Source: Candidatus Fermentibacterota bacterium (lineage in GTDB: Bacteria > Fermentibacterota > Fermentibacteria > Fermentibacterales > Fermentibacteraceae). From it: a stretch of 13,391 nucleotides of DNA. Location: NCBI GenBank assembly GCA_012523605.1, contig JAAYTY010000068.1, forward strand, positions 1 through 13,391. Direction: 5' to 3'. A model generated the notes under the pieces. It was not told the DNA's origin and searched no databases. It saw only the letters and a program-made list of their open reading frames with translations. Of this stretch, positions 1 through 5,721 are shown piece by piece. The position numbers and the translations under genes are program-made. How positions within the stretch are numbered: position 1 is the first letter of the stretch; the number at the start of each line of letters is the position of its first letter.

Positions 1-765
1 CGCCGTGCGTCCCCTTATCGCCGGGCCGCCGGCCTCCTCGATCTCGAAGAGGTTCCTCGCCCGCCCCACGACCTCCGCGGAGGCGATGACGCTCCCGACC
101 GGCGCGAGCTTCTGGAGCCGGCTGGCTGTGTTCACGGTGTCGCCCATCGCCGTTATCTCGCGGTTCGAGCCTGTCTCGCCGAAGAAGACCTGCCCGGCGT
201 GCACGCCGATCCTCAACCCGGTGTCACCCGGCGTTGCGCCGCCTGCGAGGCCCTTCAGACTTCCGCGCTCCACGAAGCCTTTCATCGCAACCTGCATGGA
301 GAGGGCCGCTTCCAGGGCCATCTCCGCAGCGTTCTCGGCGGCCCCTCTGGTGCCCCACAGGGCCATCAGGCAGTCGCCGATGTGCTTGTCCACTGTTCCG
401 CCCAGCTTCACGACTATTCCATCGAGCTCCGCCCACAGATCGTTCACGGCCGAGGCCAGCTCCTCGGGGTCGGCCTTCTCGGCGAGCGAGGTGAACCCCG
501 AGATGTCCGCGAAGAGGACGACCATCTGCCTCAGCTCGCCCTCGCCGGAGCGGCCTTCCGAGGTCAGCGCCGCCAGCCTCTCCTCGAGCGGCCTGAGAGC
601 CGCATCCACGGCCCTGTTCCCGAGGAACTGCCTCTGGGTCTCGAGAACCTCGATGGCCTTCCTGATGCTCTCGATCTCGCTGGAACCGGGAAGCGCGGGA
701 GAGCTGCGCGGAGCGTCGCCCTCGTCGGGGAAATCCTCCATGGGCACCCGGTGGGCTCCTCCCAT
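1..765 (-). CDS. Class III (IIIb-type) adenylate cyclase, C-terminus beyond window
   Basis: The product should cyclise ATP to cAMP (family knowledge). Reading the minus strand from the ATG at 765 gives 255 residues with no stop before the left edge, so the gene is 3'-partial. Residues 1-70 are a short charged lead-in with no membrane segment or signal peptide. The cyclase domain starts near residue 80. Metal aspartates are D87 (in VVLFADISGFT) and D131 (in DKHIGDCLMA), spaced 44 residues apart. The adenine-specifying lysine is K127, and the transition-state pair is N212 and R216 (in MGDTVNTASR). The residue seven before N212 is T205 rather than Asp, which is the class IIIb signature seen in soluble and cyanobacterial cyclases, some of them bicarbonate-responsive. 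The start overlaps the upstream stop as TGATG, and a GAGGAG ribosome site lies 5 nt upstream inside that gene, so translational coupling is likely. Related proteins often continue into an ATPase plus TPR region; that part cannot be seen here. Confidence 0.9.
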   Translation of the reverse strand, partial: MGGAHRVPMEDFPDEGDAPRSSPALPGSSEIESIRKAIEVLETQRQFLGNRAVDAALRPLEERLAALTSEGRSGEGELRQMVVLFADISGFTSLAEKADPEELASAVNDLWAELDGIVVKLGGTVDKHIGDCLMALWGTRGAAENAAEMALEAALSMQVAMKGFVERGSLKGLAGGATPGDTGLRIGVHAGQVFFGETGSNREITAMGDTVNTASRLQKLAPVGSVIASAEVVGRARNLFEIEEAGGPAIRGRTA

Positions 766-1883
766 CACTGCTCCTCGAACGGCGGGATGACGAGCACTTC
801 GCAGTCACCCGTAACAACCACGAGGTTTCCCGAGGGATCGAAGTCCATGCCGAAGACGTATCCGCTTCTGCCGGTATCGAGAGTTCCGAGGAATCCGCCG
901 TAGGGATCGAACACCTGGATGCCGGAGAAGTCCGAGACATACACCAGACCCCGGCTGTCTACGGCGATGTCGGAAGGAGCGCTGAACCGCCCCCGGCCCT
1001 GTCCGGACGATCCGAAGGTGTCGGTGAACCTGCCGTTCCGGTCGAAGACGAAGACGGCGGAGTTGAAGACCCCGAGAATGTAGATGTTTCCCAGTCCGTC
1101 GGTGGATGCGACGGGCGACAGTTCGGGTTCGCCGGAGGCGTCCTCAACCGCATTCATAACATGCAGTTCCTCTTCGCCGGATCCTGAGAACCTGAAGATC
1201 CCGTCACCCGCGGACCACTGCGTAGCTACGATGCTCCCGTCTCCGGCGACGTTCACGTCCTCGAACCCATCGGCGCCGGACAGCTCTCCGAGGGAGTCGC
1301 CCGTCATGCCGTCGAAGATGCCGATGCGGCCTCCGTGGACGGCGAAGACCCTTCCGTCGGAGGCGGCGTCGATGGACGATATGAAGACATCGCCGCCTGC
1401 ATCTGTGACGAACCACTGGGAGAGGAAGCTTCCCTCCGGATCGAAGACCTGAATGCGGCCGGTTCCGTATTCCGCCACGAAGATGCGCCCCTGTCCGTCC
1501 ACGGCGACGTGCCGGGGATCGGTGAAGGAGGCGGTTCCCGTGCCCGGGGACCCGAACCGGAGGAGAACGGAACCATCCGTCCCGGGCCCTGATACGCCGA
1601 GCTTCCCGGGATCGTTCCTGACCGCCGTGATGAACAGCACCGCGGCCACGCCGGCGACGAGCATTATGAGCGCCGCCATGACGACGAGGCACCCTGCGAT
1701 CTTCGTCCTCGAGACGGCGGGTTCCGTCCCCGCGGTTCCGATGGTCATCCCGCCGGAAGGCCTGCTCATGCCGGCGTATCCTTCCGGAACCAGCACCAAG
1801 CTGCCGCAGTAGGGGCAGCTCGCGGTCTTCTCGGAATCGGGCACCTTCAGATCCCCGCCGCAGGACGGGCACTTGAACTCCAT
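765..1883 (-). CDS. Membrane-anchored zinc-ribbon / NHL-repeat beta-propeller protein
   Basis: This 372-residue protein has three visible parts. Residues 5-26 form a zinc ribbon with two CxxC knuckles (C5/C8 and C23/C26). Residues about 62-87 are one strongly hydrophobic membrane helix, preceded by a Ser/Gly/Pro-rich stretch. Residues about 115-372 contain six degenerate NHL-like blades, recognisable from repeats such as DPRHVAVDGQGRIFVAEYG and APSDIAVDSRGLVYVSDFS, consistent with a six-bladed propeller. A single helix and no signal peptide predict the ribbon in the cytoplasm and the propeller outside. NHL propellers usually bind proteins, sugars or nucleic acids, and the ligand here is unknown. 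The ATG at 1883 has a good GGAGG site about 8 nt upstream. The gene overlaps the cyclase start by 1 nt (TGATG), so it may be the sensor or anchoring partner of that enzyme; this is inference. Confidence 0.88.
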   Translation of the reverse strand: MEFKCPSCGGDLKVPDSEKTASCPYCGSLVLVPEGYAGMSRPSGGMTIGTAGTEPAVSRTKIAGCLVVMAALIMLVAGVAAVLFITAVRNDPGKLGVSGPGTDGSVLLRFGSPGTGTASFTDPRHVAVDGQGRIFVAEYGTGRIQVFDPEGSFLSQWFVTDAGGDVFISSIDAASDGRVFAVHGGRIGIFDGMTGDSLGELSGADGFEDVNVAGDGSIVATQWSAGDGIFRFSGSGEEELHVMNAVEDASGEPELSPVASTDGLGNIYILGVFNSAVFVFDRNGRFTDTFGSSGQGRGRFSAPSDIAVDSRGLVYVSDFSGIQVFDPYGGFLGTLDTGRSGYVFGMDFDPSGNLVVVTGDCEVLVIPPFEEQ

Positions 1884-1947
1884 GGCATCCCCTCCGGTCG
1901 CCTATCGCGACAGTGCATCATGACCAACCCGCCCGCCCTCAGCAAGC

Positions 1948-1953
1948 TGTCAA
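1948..1953 (-). promoter_or_regulatory. Possible -35 box for the propeller-cyclase unit
   Basis: On the minus strand a perfect TTGACA lies 65-70 nt upstream of the propeller gene's ATG. The hexamer 17 nt further on (GGGTTG) is a poor -10 match, and shifting the spacing by 1-2 nt does not improve it. A sigma70 promoter here would therefore need an activator or would be weak. The palindrome at 1964-1980 sits just upstream of it. Confidence 0.3.
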
Positions 1954-1963
1954 CAGGGGTCGG

Positions 1964-1980
1964 AGTTAACTTCGTTAACT
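1964..1980. promoter_or_regulatory. 17-bp perfect palindrome, candidate operator
   Basis: The sequence AGTTAAC-TTC-GTTAACT is an inverted repeat with 7-bp arms and a 3-bp centre. It also reads as two tandem copies of GTTAACTTC (1965-1973 and 1974-1982). It lies in the divergent spacer between the propeller-cyclase unit (minus) and the acyltransferase-PsiE pair (plus), and is strikingly AT-rich for this region. The size and symmetry fit a dimeric helix-turn-helix repressor or activator. I do not recognise it as the binding site of a named regulator, and it does not match a CRP-type site. Confidence 0.45.
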
Positions 1981-2124
1981 TCGCGTCCAACAGCCTGCCT
2001 TCCATCACCATGCGAACAGCAAAAAAGCAGAGCCGGAAATACCAGAGGCAGAGGATTTTCCCCACAGCCTCGCCCGGGGTATGTTCGAGACACCGTGGAG
2101 CGATCATCCAGACCAGAGCGGAAC

Positions 2125-2129
2125 GGAGG
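2125..2129 (+). promoter_or_regulatory. Ribosome binding site that fixes the GTG start
   Basis: GGAGG with a 5-nt gap to the GTG at 2135. The in-frame ATG at 2081 has no comparable purine-rich site, so this element decides the start. Confidence 0.75.
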
Positions 2130-2134
2130 CTTCC

Positions 2135-2596
2135 GTGGACCTGCAACTGATACGGGACTGCGAGATCGGTGAAGGAACCAGAATCTGGAACTTCGTCAAC
2201 CTTTATGGCTGCACTATCGGCCGTGACTGCATGATAGGATGCTTCACCGAGATCCAGAAGGGAGCCGTCATAGGCGACCGGACAAGGATCCAGAGCCATA
2301 CCTTCGTATGCGACATGGTGACAATCGGGAGCGACTGCTTCATCGGACACGGCGTCATGTTCATCAACGACATCTATCCGCCACAGACGGACAGGTCCAG
2401 ATGGAAGGGCACCGAGGTCGGCGACGGCGCCAGCATAGGATCCAATGCGACGATACTGCCAGTCACCATAGGCAAGGGCGCCATCGTCGGCGCGGGCGCG
2501 GTAGTTACGAAGGACGTCCCGCCGGGAGCGGTTGTGGCCGGCAACCCGGCAAGGCTTCTCCGTTTCCGGGAGGGCTACGGGCCCGGAGGAGAATGA
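2135..2596 (+). CDS. Left-handed beta-helix (hexapeptide-repeat) acyltransferase, WbpD/WlbB-like
   Basis: This is a 153-residue acyltransferase made almost entirely of hexapeptide repeats, for example IGEGTRIWNF, VIGDRTRIQS, SIGSNATILPVTIGKGAIVGAGAVVTKDV and the closing VAGNPARLLR. The layout matches trimeric N-acetyltransferases that acetylate UDP-amino sugars (WbpD/WlbB type) from acetyl-CoA for surface polysaccharide synthesis. N78 in the MFINDIYP loop falls where that subfamily has a conserved active-site Asn. I chose the GTG at 2135 because GGAGG (2125-2129) sits 5 nt upstream and the repeats start directly after it. An in-frame ATG at 2081 would add 18 unlikely residues and has no ribosome site. 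No glycosyltransferase or nucleotide-sugar gene is nearby, so the substrate cannot be assigned. It is probably cotranscribed with the PsiE-like gene 38 nt downstream. Confidence 0.85.
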   Translation: MDLQLIRDCEIGEGTRIWNFVNLYGCTIGRDCMIGCFTEIQKGAVIGDRTRIQSHTFVCDMVTIGSDCFIGHGVMFINDIYPPQTDRSRWKGTEVGDGASIGSNATILPVTIGKGAIVGAGAVVTKDVPPGAVVAGNPARLLRFREGYGPGGE

Positions 2597-2634
2597 TGCG
2601 GTCCCACCGAGCTGTGGAAGGCAGGTGAACCGGC

Positions 2635-3051
2635 ATGTTCAATCTGATAAAAGCCTACGAGAAACTGATGATCAGGGTCCTCATGGTCATGATGGCTGTT
2701 GTGCTCGCCCTCTCAACGATCGACCTAGGCTGGCGGATCATCAGCAACATCATACGACCGCCCTTCTTCTTCATGGACATCGACCATCTCCTCGAGCTGT
2801 TCGGCCTGTTCATGCTGGTCATCATCGGGCTGGAGCTCCTGGAGACCATCATGAAGTCGTACCTCTCCCAGAGCGACCAGCATTACGAGGTGGTCCTCTC
2901 GGTCGCCATCATCGCAATAGCGAGGAAGGTCATCATCCTCGACCTGGGGAGGGTTGACGGTCCGATGCTGGTGGGGATCGCCGCGATAGTCATCGCCCTC
3001 ACCGCGGGCTACTTCCTCATGAAGAAATCCGCCGCGATCAGAAAAGACTGA
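2635..3051 (+). CDS. PsiE-like four-helix inner-membrane protein
   Basis: This 138-residue protein has four hydrophobic helices at about residues 12-38, 52-72, 84-103 and 107-129. A short charged N-terminus precedes them and the tail KKSAAIRKD is basic. The layout and patterns such as ELFGLFMLVIIGLELLETI and SVAIIAIARKVIILDL resemble the phosphate-starvation-inducible PsiE family, whose molecular role is not established. The ATG at 2635 is preceded by AGGTGA (2623-2628) with 6-nt spacing. It is the second gene of a likely two-gene unit with the acyltransferase and ends 20 nt before a strong stem-loop. No Pho box is recognisable upstream, so phosphate control is not supported from sequence. 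Assignment to the family is by pattern and length only. Confidence 0.8.
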   Translation: MFNLIKAYEKLMIRVLMVMMAVVLALSTIDLGWRIISNIIRPPFFFMDIDHLLELFGLFMLVIIGLELLETIMKSYLSQSDQHYEVVLSVAIIAIARKVIILDLGRVDGPMLVGIAAIVIALTAGYFLMKKSAAIRKD

Positions 3052-3071
3052 ACGGAGGGGCCTCAGACATG

Positions 3072-3105
3072 CGGGAGGGGAGGGCCGTGCGGCCCTCCCC
3101 TCCCG
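3072..3105. terminator. 15-bp GC hairpin between convergent genes, likely bidirectional terminator
   Basis: A perfect inverted repeat with arms CGGGAGGGGAGGGCC (3072-3086) and GGCCCTCCCCTCCCG (3091-3105) and a 4-nt loop GTGC. It lies 20 nt after the PsiE-like stop and 15 nt after the stop of the minus-strand VIT/vWA gene. Neither side has a T-tract, so it departs from the classical intrinsic terminator. Its position and stability still make a shared transcription end point the best reading. Confidence 0.75.
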
Positions 3106-3120
3106 TTCCTGTCCCCGCTG

Positions 3121-5559
3121 TCAGACGCCCTGGAATGAAAAGGTCACGTTCACGGTGCCCCCGCCGCCCTGGAGCGCCGGGAGCGAAGCGGTTCTGAGCA
3201 CAGCCGCGACCGCTCTGGAGAGGGATCCGCTCTCCAGACCGTCTTCGACCACAGTGACATCGGTCACGCGGCCGCCGGCGTCGAACTCCACGGCGAAGAC
3301 CATGCTGCCTGTGGGGAAGCCCCCGTTCCCGTCGGAGTTCGTTTCGGCCCATTCCTCATAGACAGCCTGGATCTCGTCGGTCAGCTCCCTGAAGGCCCCC
3401 CTGACCACGGAGGCCCTGAGGCCGAGGTACGGCGCCGCCGAGCTCATCGTGACGCTGGGTGTCGGCTCCCAGCCCCCGTAGCAGTAGTCTCCGTCCGCGG
3501 AGATGATCGACATCTGCTCGCATTCGGCGACGCCGTAATACGCTCCGCCGCCCGCGCCCGATGCCGGAGAAGGAATGGACTGGACAGACGAGCGTGTCCG
3601 GCCGAGGCCGGCGGAGCCGTAGATCGCGCCGGTGTCCTCCCCGAAGACTCCTTCATATGAAACGCCCTCGGGCATGTTGACCGGCACCTCCACGGTCACG
3701 GGCCTTCCGTCCACGGTCCTGACCTCCTCGCACACGGCCACGAACGAGGTGTACTCGCTCATTATCCGGTAGTCGAGCGCTACGTCGGTGATCATGTCCA
3801 CGATCTCCTGATCGTAGCTCTGGTTGCCGTAGGAGTCGTACATCAGGCGCGACAGCTCGTGGATCTTCCTGCGCGCCCAGAGGGTTGCTATGACGTCGTT
3901 GTCGGGCTCACGCCTGGGGAGCTCGACCTCGAGGGCCTGCCTCCACCTCTCACCGGCAATGGTTCCCGAGACGACGACCCTGCCGCGGCCGGGCTCGCCG
4001 TAGCGGCCGACGACGACCAGGGGCTGGCCCGCGAACAGGTCGGGGATTCTCGCGGGATAGACCTCTGTCACATCCAGGCGCCCCCAGTCTATGTCGATGC
4101 CCACCAGATAGGGATTGTTGAGCTTCTCATACACGGAGGTGACCGCGGAAACCGGATCCTCGTTCAAGCCCACGTAGTAGGCGGTTCCCCTTCCCTCCTC
4201 CGCCAGCCCCTCGATGAGATACCTGTTGGGGCTCGAGCCCACGCCCACGCTGAAGAGGCGGATGTTGTCGCCGAGGGTTGTCTGCAGCTCGCCCAGTATT
4301 TCGGCTTCGTTCCCGATGTAGCCGTCGGTGAGGAAGATAACAAACCTCATCCTCTCGGGGTCCGCGGGATAGCCCACCGCCGCCCTGATTCCCTCTATCA
4401 TCATCGTTCCACCCTCGCCGTAGAGCCCGTCGATGTACTCGATCCCCCTCTCGACGTTCTCCGGCGTGTTTTCGAGGGGCGCCCGGGACATCCCGCTTGC
4501 ATTCTCGCTGAAGCGGATGATCTGGAAGGAGTCGCCGGGGTTCATCCCCCTGACGAACTGTCTCACGGTCTCCTTGGCGACCTCCATGGGCTGACCGCTC
4601 ATGGAGCCCGAGCAGTCGACCACGAAGAACATCTCCTTGGGCGTGATGTCGCCTGGATCGACGTTCACATCCGGCTGGAGGATGAGCATGAAGTGCCCGC
4701 CCAGATCGCCGCAGTGTGCGATGAGGCCGGATTCGATTCTGTCGGAGCTGGAGGTCCAGTTCAGCACGAAGTCCCTGTTGGGGATCTCCTCGCGCCTTGC
4801 GAGCCTCACCAGAACCTTCTCCCCGTCGCGTCTCTGCTGGATCTGGTGGTTCAGGGAGCGCACCTGTCCAACGGGGTATCCAGCTTCGATCGTCACGGAG
4901 AGGTCGATGTCGTAGCCTGTCCTAGTGCCCTCCGGAACGACGTGAGGGGTGATCCTCGAGGCGTCGGGCACCTGATCGGTGTCAAACGCCCAGCCGGTTC
5001 CGCCGTGCCCCGCGGGTCCACCGGGGATGAACCTGGGCCCGACCACCATCGGGAACGAGAGCTCGTAGCGCCCGTCGTCGTATGCCACCGGGGCGACATA
5101 GCTGATCTCTATCGTGATGCTGTCGCCCGGCAGGATGTTGCCTACGCTCTGGGTGAAGATGTTCGGACGCTCCTGCTCCAGAAGGCCGGCGGTCTGCCCC
5201 GAGGCTATCGCGTCCTCGTAGATGGTCCTGGCCAGGTCACTCTCGTAGATGCGGCCGGTGATAAGGCGGTCGCCGATATACATGTTCATGCGGTCCACCG
5301 CTCCGTCGTCGGGAAGAGGAAAGACGTACACGGCTTCGATCGGAGTGGTGAAGGGATTGCCGTACACCTGCCTCACAACGGCTCTCTGGAGATTGCCCGT
5401 GACGGCTATCTCCACGCTGGTGTGCTCCAGCGGAAGGTCGCCGATCACTCCGTCCTCGCCTACCGCCTGAAGACGGCTGTAGAGAACTTCTTCTTCCCCG
5501 CACCAGCCTGCATCGGCGGACAGGAGCACCGCCATCGCTGTCATCAGTAGAAACCTCAT
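3121..5559 (-). CDS. Exported VIT + von Willebrand factor A protein with TonB/AgmX-like C-terminal domain
   Basis: This 812-residue protein starts with a signal peptide (residues 1 to about 20, MRFLLMTAMAVLLSADAGWC). The cysteine at 20 followed by Gly leaves a lipoprotein possible, but no clear lipobox is seen. A VIT domain follows (about 25-180), including ILPGDSITIEISYVAPV and the family hallmark PRFIPG. The vWA domain spans about 307-480 with a full metal-ion-dependent adhesion site: D315-x-S317-x-S319, T385 and D412 (LTDGYIGN). Residues 480-610 form a conserved extension ending in SEYTSFVAVCE, typical of VIT/vWA proteins. Residues 640-680 are a Gly/Ser/Ala-rich linker. Residues about 713-811 resemble the AgmX/PglI-TonB C-terminal domain (VRGAFRELTDEIQAVYEEW...VFAVEFDAGGRVTDVTVVEDG...VNVTFSFQG). 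The likely role is envelope protein-protein contact; the partner is unknown. The ATG at 5559 has GGAGGT 5 nt upstream. Confidence 0.88.
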   Translation of the reverse strand: MRFLLMTAMAVLLSADAGWCGEEEVLYSRLQAVGEDGVIGDLPLEHTSVEIAVTGNLQRAVVRQVYGNPFTTPIEAVYVFPLPDDGAVDRMNMYIGDRLITGRIYESDLARTIYEDAIASGQTAGLLEQERPNIFTQSVGNILPGDSITIEISYVAPVAYDDGRYELSFPMVVGPRFIPGGPAGHGGTGWAFDTDQVPDASRITPHVVPEGTRTGYDIDLSVTIEAGYPVGQVRSLNHQIQQRRDGEKVLVRLARREEIPNRDFVLNWTSSSDRIESGLIAHCGDLGGHFMLILQPDVNVDPGDITPKEMFFVVDCSGSMSGQPMEVAKETVRQFVRGMNPGDSFQIIRFSENASGMSRAPLENTPENVERGIEYIDGLYGEGGTMMIEGIRAAVGYPADPERMRFVIFLTDGYIGNEAEILGELQTTLGDNIRLFSVGVGSSPNRYLIEGLAEEGRGTAYYVGLNEDPVSAVTSVYEKLNNPYLVGIDIDWGRLDVTEVYPARIPDLFAGQPLVVVGRYGEPGRGRVVVSGTIAGERWRQALEVELPRREPDNDVIATLWARRKIHELSRLMYDSYGNQSYDQEIVDMITDVALDYRIMSEYTSFVAVCEEVRTVDGRPVTVEVPVNMPEGVSYEGVFGEDTGAIYGSAGLGRTRSSVQSIPSPASGAGGGAYYGVAECEQMSIISADGDYCYGGWEPTPSVTMSSAAPYLGLRASVVRGAFRELTDEIQAVYEEWAETNSDGNGGFPTGSMVFAVEFDAGGRVTDVTVVEDGLESGSLSRAVAAVLRTASLPALQGGGGTVNVTFSFQGV

Positions 5560-5640
5560 CTCGCACCTCCGGTTGAAACGGTTCCTTCTTCCGCATCTAC
5601 CACGGAGGGTGCCGCGCTATTCCCCGGGTGACCGGGAACA

Positions 5641-5655
5641 GCGCCGGAACGGCGC
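5641..5655. repeat. Small perfect hairpin in the VIT-protease spacer
   Basis: GCGCCG-GAA-CGGCGC, a 6-bp stem with a 3-nt loop. It lies in the 162-nt gap between the protease stop and the VIT/vWA start, about 67 nt beyond the protease stop in its reading direction. It has no T-tract. It may contribute to transcript ending or processing. Confidence 0.35.
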
Positions 5656-5685
5656 AGAGGAGAGGGAGTCACAGCCTGATCATAT

Positions 5686-5716
5686 CCGGGGCCGGGATGA
5701 GGGAGGCCCGCCCCGG
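5686..5716 (-). terminator. Possible terminator of the C25 protease gene
   Basis: Arms CCGGGGCCGGG (5686-5696) and CCCGCCCCGG (5707-5716) form a 10-bp stem with one bulged C and a 10-nt loop. It starts 5 nt after the protease stop codon in the minus-strand direction. A T-tract is absent, as at the other stem-loops in this window, so termination is inferred from position only. Confidence 0.45.
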
Positions 5717-5721
5717 CAGGG

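Noticed and set aside
224..940. 238-residue minus-strand frame across the propeller-cyclase junction
   Set aside because: It is Arg/Gly-rich low complexity and out of frame with both real genes. The cyclase motifs lie in another minus-strand frame that stays open to the window edge.
1964..1982. The GTTAACTTC tandem repeat as a CRISPR-like or mobile-element repeat
   Set aside because: Only two 9-bp units occur, with no spacers, target duplication or transposase nearby. A palindromic operator is the simpler reading.
1847..2350. 167-residue minus-strand frame across the divergent spacer
   Set aside because: It overlaps the propeller start and the acyltransferase, has no recognisable domain, and its N-terminal half is the complement of hexapeptide repeats.
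3049..3130. TGA at the end of the PsiE-like gene as a possible selenocysteine codon, given the tRNA-Sec
   Set aside because: Reading through enters the GC hairpin and a region with no conserved protein. The protein is already of full family length, and the stem-loop is better explained as a terminator.
3859..5550. 563-residue plus-strand open frame antisense to the VIT/vWA gene
   Set aside because: It is a by-product of GC-rich codon use on the opposite strand. It has no recognisable domain and no ribosome site, while the minus-strand frame shows clear VIT, vWA and metal-site motifs.
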